NCBI GenBank assembly: GCA_032622095.1
Contig: CP136065.1
Location: 112,573,195-112,637,194, forward strand
Length of the DNA: 64,000 nucleotides
Origin: Siphonodentalium dalli
Taxonomy: Eukaryota > Mollusca > Scaphopoda > Gadilida > Siphonodentaliidae
Reading direction: 5' to 3'
Part shown: piece after piece, positions 46,210 to 58,498 of the stretch
How the letters are laid out: the number at the start of each line of letters is the position of its first letter
Position numbering within the stretch: position 1 is the stretch's first letter
Notes under the pieces: model-generated
Seen by the model: only the letters and a program-made list of their open reading frames with translations
Databases searched by the model: none
Told to the model about the DNA's origin: nothing
Position numbers and translations under genes: made by a program

Positions 46210-48095
46210 AAAGTAAAATCCAAGATGGCTGCTGGTGGCCATGTTTTCGGCCGAATGATCACAAAATGAGTCGTTCCCATCTACATGTCATCGTTAAAAT
46301 CCATGACAAATTTTATGACGATCAGACTAAAGGTACGACCTGTAGCCCGTGCTAAAGAATTTAGTCTACAAACAGTAAAATCCAAGATGGCTGCTGGCGG
46401 CCATGTTTTTCGCCAAATGACCCCAAAATTACTCGTTCTCATCTACATGTCAATATTAACATCCATGACAAATTTCATGATGATCAGATGAACAGTACGA
46501 CCTGTGGCCCGTGCTAATGGATTAAATTTTTAAATCCAAGATGGCCGCTGGCGGCCATGTTTTTTGTCCGAATGACCCCAAAATGACTCGTTCCCATTTA
46601 CATTCCAATTTCAACAGCCATGACAAATTTTATGATGATCAGACTAAAGGTACGACCTGTAGCCCGTGCGAAAGGATTTAGTAATACAAAGAGTAAAATC
46701 CAAGATGGCTGCTGGCGCCCATGTTTTTTGGCTGAATGACCCCAAAATGACTCGTTCCCATCTACATGTCATTATTAACATTCATGACAAATTTTATGAT
46801 GATCAGACTAAAGGTACGACCTGTAGCCCGTGCGAAAGGATTTAGTCATACAAAGAGTAAAATCCAAGATGGCTGCTGGCGCCCATGTTTTTTGGCCGAA
46901 TGACCCCAAAATGACTCGTTCCCATCTACATGTCATTATTAACATTCATGACATAATTTTATGATGATCAGACTAAAGGTACAACCTGTAGCCCGTGCTA
47001 AAGGATTTAGTCATACAAAGAGTAAAATCCAAGATGGCTGCTGGCGACCATGTTTTTTGGCCGATTGACCCCAAAATTACTCGTTCCCATCTACATGTCA
47101 TTGTTAACATCCATGACAAATTTTATGATGATCAGACTAAATGTACGACCTGTAGCCCGTGCTAAAGAATTTAACCATACAAAGAGTAAAATCCAAGATG
47201 GCTGCTGGCGGCCATGTTTTTTGGCCAAATAACCCCAAAATTACTCGTTCCCATCTACATGTCAATATAAACATCCATGACAAATTTCATGATGATCAGA
47301 CGAACAGTACGAACTGTGGACCGTGCTAATGGATTAAATTTTGAAATCCAAGATGGCCGCTGGCGGCCATGTTTTTTGTCCGAATGACCCCAAAATGACT
47401 CGTTCCCATTTACATTCCAATTTCAACAGCCATGACAAATTTTATGATGATCAGACTAAAGGTACGACCTGTAGCCCGTTTAGCCATGTTTTTTGTCCAA
47501 ATGACCCCAAAATGACTCGTTCCCAACTACATTCCAATTTCAACAGCCATGACAAATTTCATGATGATCAGACTAAAGGTACGACCTGTAGCCCGTGCAA
47601 AAGGATTTAGTCATACAAAGAGTAAAATCCAAGATGGCTGCTGGCGGCCATGTCTTTTGCCTGAATGACCCAAAAATGACTCGTTCCCATCTACATGTCA
47701 TTGTTAACATCCATGACACATTTTATGATGATCTGACCAAAGGTACGACCTGTAGCCCGTGTCAAAGGATTTGGTCATGCAAAGAGTAAAATCTAAGATG
47801 GCTGCCGGCGGCCATGTTTTTTGGCCGAATGACCCCAAAATTACTCGTTCCCATCTACATGTCAATATTAACATCCATGACAAATTTCATGACAATAAGA
47901 TGAACAGTACGGCCTGTAGCCCATGCTAATGGATTGAATTTTGAAATCAAAGATGGCCGCTGGTGGCCATGTTTTTTTTCCGAATGACCCCAAAATGACT
48001 CGTTCCTATCTACATGTCAATGTCAACATCCATGACAAATTTCATAATAATCGGACCAAAGGTACGAACTGTAGCCCGTGCTAAAGGAAATTGTT
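46210..48095 (+). repeat. ~12 tandem units of ~160 bp (aagatggctgctggcgg)
   Basis: Each unit shows 'aatccaagatggctgctggc', 'ccaaaatgactcgttcccat', 'catgacaaattttatgatga' and 'ggtacgacctgtagcccgtg'. One unit near 47474 is shortened. Two sub-variants alternate ('tacatgtcattgttaacatc' and 'cattccaatttcaacagcca'), which suggests segmental amplification of multi-unit blocks. Open frames of 60-89 residues are by-products. Confidence 0.92.
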
Positions 48096-48195
48096 GACGC
48101 ATCACACACAGACACACATACACACACACGGACGACGGATACCAAGCCATGGCAATAGCTCAAACTTTACAAAGTAAAGTTGAGCTAAAAACCCG
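48096..48195 (+). repeat. Terminal CA-rich/gacgacgg tail of the tandem array
   Basis: 'cacacacagacacacatac', 'ggacgacggataccaagcc', 'ggcaatagctcaaacttt' and 'agttgagctaaaaa' close the array. The same style of ending follows the repeats at 50100-50190 and 53310-53417, pointing to one class of molluscan dispersed element. Confidence 0.7.
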
Positions 48196-48419
48196 CTATA
48201 CATCCCCATGCATTAATCTGCAGGAATATTCAAATAAGTTCAACCAAAGCCAGTTTGTTGAACTTATTAACTTATATCCCTACAACTGATTGAGTGGGAA
48301 TCAAGTGACTACCTAGCTGTGTATGTCTAGTTATCAAAAGGTTAACCCTTTCATGATGGGAGCTGCAATGGTGCTGCATTAAAAATCATGTGCCAGCCTA
48401 TTCCCTTATATATGTGAGT

Positions 48420-48660
48420 CTCACATAGGGAGCTTCGCATATATAAGAGAATGCACTGGCTGTCAAAGTAAATATTGTTAGACTAATGTATTCTCTTATA
48501 ATATATATTTGAGGCTCCCTTTGGAAGACTCTCATATATAAGAGAATGCACTGGCTGTCAAGGTAAATATTGTTAGACTAACGTATTCTCTTATAATATA
48601 TATTTGAGGCTCCCTTTGGAAGACTCTCATATATAAGAGAATACACTGGGACAGGGTTTT
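48420..48660 (+). repeat. 95-bp tandem repeat with self-complementary ends
   Basis: 'catatataagagaatgcact' recurs at 95-bp steps (48441, 48536, 48631), with 'gtattctcttataatatata' in between, so each unit can fold. An inverted relative lies at about 58140-58235. Confidence 0.85.
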
Positions 48661-49217
48661 CGCAAAATTTTAGGAAGGTCTAGTTATGGAATGTGTTTCA
48701 TGTATGGGTAATATTGTTTGGGCAGTTAAACATTAATAAAACATCCAGTGACTAAGTCTTTATACCAGTATATGTACTCAGGGCTCCATGCAAATTTTTA
48801 TCTAAACCCTATTTTACTTCTTAATAAGATAACAATTCATATAATAACTCAACATGTAAAATGCTTTTGTTGGGACATGATCAACATGGGGAAGAACATT
48901 TAATTCAATATATTTCTTAAAGATGCGAATGGCCTTCACGATGGGTATTGCTGTTAAAATAGTTACACCCATTAAAACTGCCATAAACCAGCATAAACAG
49001 GAAGAATATTAAAATATAGACAGATTTTGTTCTTACACCAATCATAAATGTTGCACAAATATTATTGTTTTAAATGTTATTGTCAAGATTATGATAAAGT
49101 ACAGTGTGCAAAGAGTGTACACCTACGCCAACTGCTCAACACCGAGGAAATCCTCTGAGAGAATTTTGGTTAAAATTGCTATACTCATATAGTGCTCGTT
49201 AATCCTCGCCACTCAAG
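48661..49217. other. Intergenic, nothing recognised
   Basis: AT-rich; no gene or repeat end supported. Confidence 0.5.
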
Positions 49218-49355
49218 ATGTCGGGTTTTGAATGGGTCATTGTGAAGCATTCTCCCAAAAACATTGCCACGGTGTTGAGTGTTTTGCTTATCGCACAATA
49301 TTTACGTGCTGTGTATAAACAAATGCTCGGCTCACACAGTGTGTTTTCTGGATAA
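49218..49355 (+). CDS. Candidate 45-residue membrane micro-ORF
   Basis: The frame starts MSGFEWVIVKHS at an 'aagATG' context and has one hydrophobic segment (NIATVLSVLLIAQYL, residues ~15-29) followed by a basic stretch, then TAA. The context lies outside visible repeats. No family was recognised. It could be a small single-pass membrane protein, the first exon of a longer gene, or chance. Confidence 0.25.
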   Translation: MSGFEWVIVKHSPKNIATVLSVLLIAQYLRAVYKQMLGSHSVFSG

Positions 49356-49629
49356 TATCGCAGTATACTATACTATTAGTATATTCTTGAGGAAATATTC
49401 ATAATTTGGTGACTTTTATTTTTAAATTGTAACCCGCAACTAAGGTGATCCATGCCTTTAAATGTATATAACAGGTGAATAGAACAATTTCAGATCAGAA
49501 GATAAAAAGTAATCCAAACAAGACAGTCAATGACTGTGGGGTCGCTCACCAGACTGCAAAGACTGATAAGACTGGGACTCTGGAGACCACAACAGTCAGA
49601 ACTTTTCATAATCACTTTAAAAGAAGTAG

Positions 49630-50640
49630 ATATCTAAAGAGTTAAATCTAAAACAAAAAATTTGGAGTTATGTCCCTGGCCCCGCCCACATTTGACCCAG
49701 TGACCTGATTTGAACAAATCTGAACCCCAGTCACCCAAGGATCCTTCATACCAAATATGAACCCATATAGCCTGATGGTATTTGAGAAGAAGTCACTTTA
49801 AGAATACTATGGAGGGAAAGAGTTATGGCCCTGGCTTCGCAACTATTTCAAGTGAACTCATTCGAACAAATCTGAATGTGAGTCACCTAGGGAACATCCA
49901 CACCAAATATGAAACCATTCGGTCTTATTGTTCTGAAGATGTTTAAAAGAATTACTATGGTGGGAAAGAGTTATGGCCCTGGCTTCGCAACTATTTGACC
50001 CAGTGACCGCATTTGAACAAATCTGAATGAGAATCACCTAGGGAATATCCACACCAAATATGAACCCATTTGGTCTTATGGTTCCAGAGTAGATGTTCAA
50101 ATAATTGTTGTCGGACGGATGGACGGACAGACGATGGACGGACGAGGAGTGATGACTATAGCTCCACCGGAGCACGGGTAGGGTGGCTGGTTGGTAATTA
50201 AATCTCTTATCTCCGCCCCTATTTGAACAAACGTTATCCCCATCTATGAGATCCATTCATTTGGTAATTTCAGACATTAGATTTTAAGAGTTGAACTGAA
50301 CTGATTTTCCTAAAATGACCAAATCTGAAAAAATCTAAACCCCAGTCACCGAAGGACCATCCATACCAAACATAATCTAAATAGTCCAGATGGTTCTTGA
50401 GAAGAAATTGTTTTAAGAATTACTATGGAAGGAAAGAGTTATGGTCCTGACTTCTCACCTATTTGACCTGATGAACTCATTTGAACAAATCTGAATGTGA
50501 GTCACCTGGGGGACATCCACACCTAAATATATAAACCCATTTGGTCTTTAATATGTATCTGGAGAAGAAAACAATTGATGGACGGATAGAGACATAATGA
50601 CAGATGGATGGATGGGAGAACAGTCTGACATAGAGACTGA
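49630..50640 (+). repeat. ~155-bp repeat units with gacggacgg tails
   Basis: Units share 'agagttatggccctggcttc', 'gcaactatttgacccagtga', 'catttgaacaaatctgaa' and 'ccacaccaaatatgaaccca'. One cluster (49660-50180) ends in 'ggacggatggacggacagac' and 'gtgatgactatagctccacc'; a second (about 50280-50640) ends in a similar 'gatggacggat' run. A third cluster is at 52780-53417. Confidence 0.85.
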
Positions 50641-50743
50641 CAAATTCAATCCAATATCCCCCCCCCCCAAGTTTTCTTTGCAAAATCAGGGTATAATGAG
50701 TTCAACTGGATACTGGTGGTTAAGAACATAATATTCGAACAGA

Positions 50744-51172
50744 CAAGCCTGAACAAATTGTCTGACATTTGCAGAATGAGGTCCCCAAAGGGTGAATTTA
50801 ATGACACAATCCTGCAATGCGGGCTAGCATCACCAAATTCACCCTCTGGGGACCTCATTCTGTGTAGGCCTCAACTGCTATGGGAGACATAGCATTAGAT
50901 TGAAGTTCTCCAGTTAAAGTTGGTGATGTGCACCCATTGGCCACCTCAATTATGCATTTTATATTCACAAATTAGGGGATATAGAAACTAAACAGAAGGG
51001 CTAAAGTAAGTAAAAATGTCAATTTAAGTGCCTATATACTTCCCAGAAGATGAGGCCTAAGCAGAATGAGGACCCTGGCTAGTGTATTTGGTGATGCTAG
51101 ACTGCTGTGCAGGGTAGCATAACTAAATTCACCCTCTGGGGACCTCATTCTGCAAATGCCAGATAGAAGACA
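50744..51172. mobile_element. Hairpin-ended element, copy 1
   Basis: Two ~91-bp imperfect palindromes (50772-50862 and 51062-51152), each beginning 'cagaatgagg' and ending 'cctcattctg', form the inverted ends around a ~200-bp core with 'agttggtgatgtgcaccca' and 'cctcaattatgcattttata'. No coding content. Confidence 0.8.
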
Positions 51173-51271
51173 AATTTAATCCAATATATACCCCCCCCCC
51201 CCATTTTTCTTTGAATATTAGTCGTATGATTTCATCTGGATAAGTGGTGATTAAAACAATAATATGAAATG

Positions 51272-51829
51272 GCCAAACCTAAATTTAGTATGTCTGATAT
51301 TTGCAGAATTAGGTCCCAAAAATGTGGATTTAATGACAATATTCTGTAAGGCAGGCTAGCATCACCAAATTCATCCTCAATCTGATTAGGCCTCAATGGC
51401 CAATAAAACCAAGGAACAGATTGAAGTCCTACAGTTGAAGTTGGTGATACACACCCATTGAGCACCTCAATTATGCATTTTATCTTCTGCAAATTAGGGT
51501 GACATTGAAACTGAACAGGTAGAAAAAAGTGACTAAATCAATGAAGTCCTACAGTTGAAGTTGGTGATACACACCCATTGAGCACCTCAATTATGCATTT
51601 TATCTTCTGCCAATTAGGGGGACATTGAAACTGAACAGGTGGAAAAAGTGACTAAATCAAACTGTCAGTTTGATACTTAGGATACTTCCCAGAAGATGAG
51701 GACTAAGCAGAATTAGGTCCCTGGCGGGTGTATTTGGTGATGCTAGCATGCTGTATGGGGTAGCAACACTAAATTCACCATCTGGGGACCTCACTATGTA
51801 AATGTCAGACACACTATTTCCAGACTTGA
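51272..51829. mobile_element. Hairpin-ended element, copy 2 with 120-bp internal duplication
   Basis: Same layout as copy 1 with a more diverged left hairpin. The core segment 51421-51540 is duplicated exactly in phase at 51541-51660, with only a few changes, which lengthens this copy. Confidence 0.75.
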
Positions 51830-52205
51830 AGAAATCAAAGCCATTCAGAGTATCATTGAATGTCAGTCATCACCTAACATTGAATGGAAGCACCAGTTTG
51901 TTGTTAAATTGCTACAGATATGTTTAGATTAGAATAATACATGTCATCTGGCCAGTTTATATAATTAATGACCTGTACCTTTACAGATATATATGCCTCT
52001 GTGGTGAGAAGAGGTATTAAATTGAGAGGTGATATGGCTTGGAAGGGATGTTGGTTGATGGCAGGGTTGAGCCTGGGCCATGTGGGAGGGGGTGGGTGGG
52101 GGAGGGTGGAATGTTTCCATAATTTCATTAAAGAGTAAAGTTTCATAACTCTGCAGATGTTATATATAATGGTGTCACTTTTTTTCAAATGTTTAAAAAA
52201 AATTG
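51830..52205. other. Intergenic, nothing recognised
   Basis: No gene seen. G-rich 'gtgggagggggtgggtgggg' near 52081 is the only notable patch. Confidence 0.45.
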
Positions 52206-52347
52206 TCCCAGAAGATGAGGCCTAAGCAGAATAAGGTAATTGAGGGTGTATTTGGTGATGCTAGCCTGCTGTATGGGGTAGCAACACTAAATTCACCATC
52301 TGGGGACTTCATTCTGCAAATGTCAGACACACTATGTCCAGGCTTGG
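52206..52347. mobile_element. Hairpin-ended element, solo end
   Basis: One terminal hairpin ('cagaataagg' to 'cttcattctg') plus the outer TIR 'tgtcagacacactatgtcca', without the rest of the element. Confidence 0.7.
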
Positions 52348-52779
52348 AGAAATGAACAATGGACTATTCATTGTAGACTGGTAGAATAGTTGTTTAGCTA
52401 ATGTCATGTCATGTAATGACAGATGGCAAACTGGTCTGAAGCAAGCAGTCTGAAGCAAGAATATCGGGTGACCACACTATGATAAATTGGCTTTTTCAAT
52501 AATGCAGGCTTCAGTGTTCTCTTAAAAATTAATAGTGCATAGCAAAGAGGTCTGAATTATAAAGGGCCATAACTCTGTTAAAATATATCGGATCAAACCC
52601 ATATTTTAACTTGATCTGTATATAAGTGTCAAAAATTCATATACCAAATTTGGTGTTGATCAGATGAAAAATGTTTGAGTAATCCTGTCTTGGATGAATT
52701 CTATATCAAAACAAGAGTGGAAGGGGTTAAATAAACAATACCAAAATCCATACAGATGAAGAACATGCTAAGAAAAATC

Positions 52780-53417
52780 TAGGTAAGAAATATGAGGCTG
52801 TGATGTGTCCTAAACAAAAATTAAAGGTCAAAATGCAAAAATAATTTTTTTTGTTTTTAAAGTTATGTCCCTGGCTCTGCCCCTATTTGACCCAGTGACC
52901 CCATTTGAACAAATCTGAACCCCAGTCACCCAAGGTATCTATGTACCAAATATAAGCTAAATCGGCCAAATATTTTTTTAGAAGAAGTCATTGTAAGAAT
53001 CACTATGAGTTATGGCCCTGGTTTCTCAACTAATTGACCGGGTGACCTCATTTGAACAAATCTGAACACCAGTGACCCAAGGACCCTCCATATCAAATAT
53101 TAGCTAAATCGGCCCAATGGTTCTGAACAAGAAGTCGTTGTAAGAATTACTATGGAGGAATAGAGTTATGGCCCTGGCTTCGCAACTATTTGACCCAGTG
53201 ACCTCATTTGAACAAATCTGAATGAGAGTCACCTAGGGAACATCCACACCAAATATGAACCAATACGGTATGATGGTTTCAGAGGAGAAGATGTTTTTTA
53301 AAAAGTTGACGGACGGACGGACAGACGGACAGACAGACAGACGGACGGACGGACGACGGACGAGGAGTGATGACTATAGCTCCACCGGAGACTTTGTCTC
53401 AGGTGAGCTAATAAAAA
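52780..53417 (+). repeat. ~155-bp repeat cluster ending in ggtgagctaa
   Basis: Three units as at 49630-50640, then a pure (gacg)n/(gaca)n run at 53309-53359, 'gtgatgactatagctccacc' and 'gtctcaggtgagctaataaa', the full end of this repeat class. Confidence 0.85.
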
Positions 53418-53750
53418 GCTAAATATAAGATATGACTATTTATATATCAGAAACACAGTTACATATGGCAATAGGGGTGGGGTTTGGGTGTCTCACCCCA
53501 CACTCTCAATTTTAGCAGATATTTTCAACAGTTTGAAATCTCATGCCTGACACAACATTAGTTGGAATTTTCAGACCAAAAATAGGTTGAAAATGTTTGA
53601 TTTTTCAACCAGTATATTGAGAAATTTGTTTCTTTTAGACCTATTGGTAAAATGTTTCGACTGAAATGGCCATCAGAGTGTGGGGTGCAAATAGAATTTC
53701 TAGCCAGACTTGGAAATGTTGGTCTGCTTCAAGGGGGTGTGGTCCCTGCT

Positions 53751-54170
53751 GCAAGCCTGAATTTAGTGTGTCTGACATTTGCAGAATGAGGTCCCCAGAA
53801 GGTGAAATTAGTGACACTATCCCACTGCCCGCTAGCATCACCAAATTGACCCTCTGGGGACTACATTCTGATTAGGCCTCATCTTTTGGGAGGTATCTAG
53901 TCTCAAATTAACATTAATTTAGTTTCATTTTTCCCTTCTGTTCAGTTATATAAAATGCATAATCGAGGTGACTAAATGGGTGAACATCATCAACTTCAAC
54001 TGGGGAACTTCAATCTGATTCTCGGTCTCCCATAGCAGTTGAGATCTAAGAAGGATCAGGTCCCCAGATGGTGAATTTGGTAATGCTAGCCCACTGTGCG
54101 GAATAGCATCACTAAAGTCACCCTCTGGACACCTCATTCTGCAAATGTCAGACACTGAATTCAGGCTTGC
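53751..54170. mobile_element. Hairpin-ended element, best-preserved copy (420 bp)
   Basis: The outer TIR 'gcaagcctgaatttagtgtg' is matched at the right by '..cactgaattcaggcttgc'. The inner 'tgacatttgcagaatgaggt' is matched by the complement. Each end carries a 91-bp hairpin, so the element is a palindrome whose arms are palindromes. The core is inverted relative to copy 1. No TSD is obvious. Confidence 0.85.
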
Positions 54171-55197
54171 CATGCAGGTATATTTTTTTTTTACCTAAAC
54201 ATAATCTTCTGTGCCCACATAATATATATACTGATCACTGTGAATGCTACAAATGTTTAAAGGGGAAACTCACCTGATTTTATTTCTGCAGAACTTTGAT
54301 GGCTGAACAGAATTAAAGTAGATGACCCTGCGAGCATGTGGCTCCACCTCCTCAGTGGCTTCGGACTCCACACCATCCTGCATCTGGTGATATTCTACAA
54401 AATTAAGAATCAATGGCTCAATTGCGGCTTAATCAAACCTTCCAATCCATATATTCTGTTTATTTTTATTTTCGAGATCTTTATTGAGACAGAGAACTTC
54501 CCACATCAAAGCATTTACAGACTACAACTCTCCAATCATCCAATAGCGGCACACCTATAATCTGTTAATAAGGCCATCGTAACACTCACTGGGTTATTTC
54601 ACACAAGTCACTGTTGCATATATAGAGAATCTCTAATGAGTCGCAATTCTATACAAAATTTATTAATCAAAGCTGAACCGATTGCAATAATTAGTGAAAG
54701 CTCGGCTCGAATTGAATTTAGTACTCGTTATATATTTTATATAGAATTGCGATAAATTTGAGATCCATTTTATCACATAATCACATTTAGGCAAGGAAAA
54801 TCGATCTTGAAAACGACTGGGGTTAAAACAAAAATTAATACTGATTTCCTTATCACAACCAAAAAGTAGACACCTTCAAGACAAAATCTAGTTCCATTTT
54901 AAATGTGTCTTTTCATGTTGACAAAATTGTATGTTCAACCATCCATACATCCTTATCACCCTTGTTTATCTCAGTCAACACAAAATAACCTAATACAAAT
55001 TGAATATCATAATTATATTCTAATTAACATAATAATAAAGTACTAGCATTGTGCTAAGCTCTTTTGAGTCACTGTGTCTTACTAAAAAATATGAGGCCGG
55101 ATTTAGGGGCTAATTATGTGTTAAAATACAGAGTGGGTTTCATGTCTTAGTATCATAGACCTATGAAATCAATGGGAAATGGTTCGCATATGTCAAG
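54171..55197. other. Intergenic, nothing recognised
   Basis: AT-rich. The open frame 54336-54560 has a hydrophobic start but no recognisable domain. No repeats noted. Confidence 0.45.
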
Positions 55198-57550
55198 TAC
55201 ACTGTTGCTCATCTGTTCCACGAAAATCAGTCCTGTCCCGTTTTATGTTCCACTTCGAAGTTGATTTTTGTTTACCTTCTTAGCAATTTTTTTTACAAGA
55301 TGGAGGCAACCGCACAGAAAAAGATGAGCGGGACAACAATTTATAGCATTTAGATTTGTCGCCGTTCGCATCGAGGCTCGGCCGCTGAGTATTAGCTACC
55401 GAGCCTCGATGCGAACAACGACAAATCTAAATACGATAAATTGTTGTCCCGCTCATCTTTTTCTGTACTACACACCTGCTATTGTAAATTACAATAACAA
55501 ACACCATTACAAATGATTCACGACCTGTGTTGTTTCAAGCATTACATTTATGGACAATAGAGAGTACCATATCGCCGAACCCATATGGGTTCCACTTCTT
55601 AGTTAACAGATGCTCCCCTTCTTTAAGCTCCAGAAATCCAGCATGTTCCGCTTCTTATCAATTATAGACATTCCACATATAAGACAATAAGTCATTGAGT
55701 TTTTACATGGAATCCTTTAGAAATGACTGTTTTAGTGATTGTAAATAATTTATAATTTTGACAGTGACAAAATGGTGGCAAATATTGGGGAAATGACCGA
55801 TATATCACTCAACATTCTCCATATATCCCACTCGTATAAGCACTCAAATTCATATGTGCACATACACTATCTGATATATATTCACAACAATACATGTCTT
55901 GTTATGAATATATATCATTTAGTATGTATTATTGCCACAAGTTATATCGGCAATATTAATTCATATTTCAGAATTACCGCCGGTGTTACTGTCGGGGGAG
56001 CACAAATGATCAAAGACAGCTTATCTCCATTCTATTTAAGTCCATCCTCAGAGGAAATAATATCAATGTTGATAAAATAATATGATGCTGTATAATGTCA
56101 ACCCAATGGAAGGGCTCTCTGTCGGATAGAGCAGTTGGTATCGGAGTTCGCCCACAACCCATGCGCCTATCATTTATCAAACAAGTGAAGGACTATAACA
56201 GTCCTATATAGTGCAAAGGTCATGCGTGAAAACACACATATAAAGATGTGCATAGATTGCAAGAAGGCTTTGGTCCCAAGTCATGACACAAACAACTCTA
56301 TATGTTCACAAGGACGTTGATATCGATATAAAATAAATTCGCCAAACTCCAAATCAGACCCAAGATAGTTTTGCCACGTTAGTGCAGCTGAATAGGTCAC
56401 TGTCATTGAATATGTCATAGTATAGTAAAATTCACACTGGATCTCTCAAGCGTGCAAAATGACACCAAGGATCTATCAAACGTGCAAAGAGTCACCTATC
56501 ATCTCAAAATCTTATCGATTTTAGATTAGTCGTCTGTCTGCTACCTCAGCCGGGGCACCCCGAGTCACCACACCAAATTTGGTTGAAATCGGACCAGCAG
56601 TCTGGGAGAACAATCCGGATCTTCTCCTAAGCTTTTCCTAAGCTTGTATTAAGCTCATCCTAAATTACTCTTTTATATATAGATGGCTTATAATGATTAA
56701 TGACTCTGAATTACTTTGTTTCCATGGTGCATTGATATAGTTTGATCACAAGACTAGAGCGAGCACTATACTATATATATATATGTTCAATCAAAGGTTT
56801 GAAAACTGTGTGCAAATAATATATTCTAGATCTGGTAGATACAACTATGTCATAAAGTATAACATCAAAGGAATAAAATACAATTAATAGCACTAAATAT
56901 TTAGCAGTTTTGAATCATACTCTTGGATTCACCGTATACTGTGGAGATCGAGATTTGATTTAAATCGGTAACAAAACCATTTTAGATTATTTTCTTAATT
57001 ATCGCTCCCATGGATTCTGTGTCCTTCCCCACCACACCATGCACTGAATCGGGCAAAGCCACGTAGGCAATTCCAAATAACATAGATATCCCGCAGAACC
57101 AATTTTAAAGCCCATTTAATTTCTATAGCGGTTTGAATAATAATTTTTGGATATGCATGTTATATCAGAATTTGGGTTTGTTCGCGAATCAAGCTCATTT
57201 GTGGACAGGAAATCCCTACAATAGCAGGTTGTCATAGAAGTAGGGAATATGGCATGAATTCGATTAGTCTTGAGCACTAAACAATTTATTAATCGCCAAA
57301 GAAGTGGAGCCACAAAGAAGTGATCAGGGAAACAAAAATCGTCTTAGAAGTGGAACATTTTCGGGTGTACTTTCCCTGCATTTTTCGCATAGAGGCGATT
57401 ATAGGATCGTGCTGATTTGCTGCATGTATAACTAATTGTACCCAGTTATTATAAATCTGAAGATTCCATGACGATATGTCAGATGGTTCGCAAGAAATCA
57501 ACTCGACATTTCTCCATTGCATTGACACTTGAATTAGTTAAAATGCTACA
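55198..57550. mobile_element. Old TIR-type repeat, copy lacking its right end
   Basis: Begins 'gttgctcatctgttccacga' with 'cgttttatgttccacttcg', which appears inverted at the end of 62618-63395. It shares 'gcaaaggtcatgcgtgaaaa' (56215) and 'aagaagtg(g)..aagaagtgatca' to 'gaagattccat.acgatat' (57296-57480) with that block in the same orientation. The right terminal repeat is missing. Open frame 55772-56080 has no recognised domain. Confidence 0.55.
55315..55465. mobile_element. 151-bp hairpin MITE (~67-bp arms)
   Basis: 'cagaaaaagatgagcgggac' pairs with 'gtcccgctcatctttttctg'. Arms extend to 'cgcatcgaggctcgg' with about five mismatches and a 17-nt loop. It lies inside the old TIR repeat. TSD not found. 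Confidence 0.88.
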
Positions 57551-57907
57551 AGTTTATATGTCTTCGCTACTATTGTACCAGTCCATGATTATTGTTTTGC
57601 TAGTAATCTCAATGCTTATGAGTCTGTATTTTGGTTCTTGACACTCTCTGGAAATAAACAATTAATTAACAGTGAAGCTGTACAATTTCAGCTAATGCCA
57701 TGCATAGATGGAATTTTTCTTTTAAACTTTTTCATTGAATATATGACATACGTGTCTTGCATAATAGAGATGCTGTTCAATTTCACAGAACTTAATAATA
57801 GGGACATCACTGTTATACATAATAGTAAATACCTTAATTTAGAAGTGTACAAATTAGTGGACAAATCAATTCACTATTCATGTGCATTCTGAAATAGTGA
57901 TATATTT
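57551..57907. other. Intergenic, unrecognised open frame
   Basis: Open frame 57638-57892 (plus) is AT-rich without a known domain. No other feature. Confidence 0.4.
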
Positions 57908-57962
57908 TAAAGGTACACAATCAGATTCGATGGTCCCCATTTCATCAGATTCCAACAACAAC
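57908..57962 (-). mobile_element. Solo end of the TTAAAGG MITE family
   Basis: 'ttttaaaggtacacaatcag' with 'tcatcagattccaacaacaa' matches, inverted, the right end of the MITE at 22399-22845. The other end is not found nearby. Confidence 0.6.
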
Positions 57963-58139
57963 AGTGTTAATTCGGAATATGTATCTTTAAAACTCAGTCT
58001 ATCTGTTCCACCTTCCACATTATTTTTCCAAATGAACACTTTACATAAAGTTGGCATTCGGAAGCTAGAATGCTCAATGTTTATGCATAAGCAGACCCAC
58101 TGAGACCTCTGACAGGAACTACACTGCACTCTTGCATTC

Positions 58140-58235
58140 TCCAAAGGGAGCCTCACATATATAAGAGAATACATTGGCCTAACAATATTTACCTTGACAT
58201 TGTAAGCCAGTGCATTATTTTACATATATGAGGTT
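58140..58235 (-). repeat. Inverted relative of the 48.4-kb 95-bp repeat
   Basis: 'gggagcctcacatatataag' and 'aacaatatttaccttgacat' correspond to the complement of the 48440-48650 unit. Confidence 0.75.
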
Positions 58236-58285
58236 CCCTAGCATGGTGGGTCGAGGGGGTCCTGGGCAAACGTTAAACCCACAGG

Positions 58286-58498
58286 TACAGTAATGCCCTA
58301 AGTAATCGACTCCTTAACCATAGCAGAATTATGGGTAACTTTTCAGGATTTAGTCGGAAATATGGCTTGTTGCCATTCATCGGAAAGCTCTCAGGGCTTT
58401 CCGATGAATGGCAACAAGCCATATTTCCGACTAAATCCTGAAAAGTTACCCATAATTCTGCTGTGGTTAAGGAGTAGATTATTTTGGGCATTACTGTA
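58286..58498. mobile_element. 213-bp palindromic MITE, TACAGTAATGCCC ends
   Basis: Arms of about 103 bp are nearly perfect from 'aaccatagcagaattatggg' to 'cattcatcggaaagc', with a 7-nt loop. Ends read TA-CAGTAATGCCC, suggesting a mariner-type element with TA duplication. No coding capacity. Confidence 0.88.
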
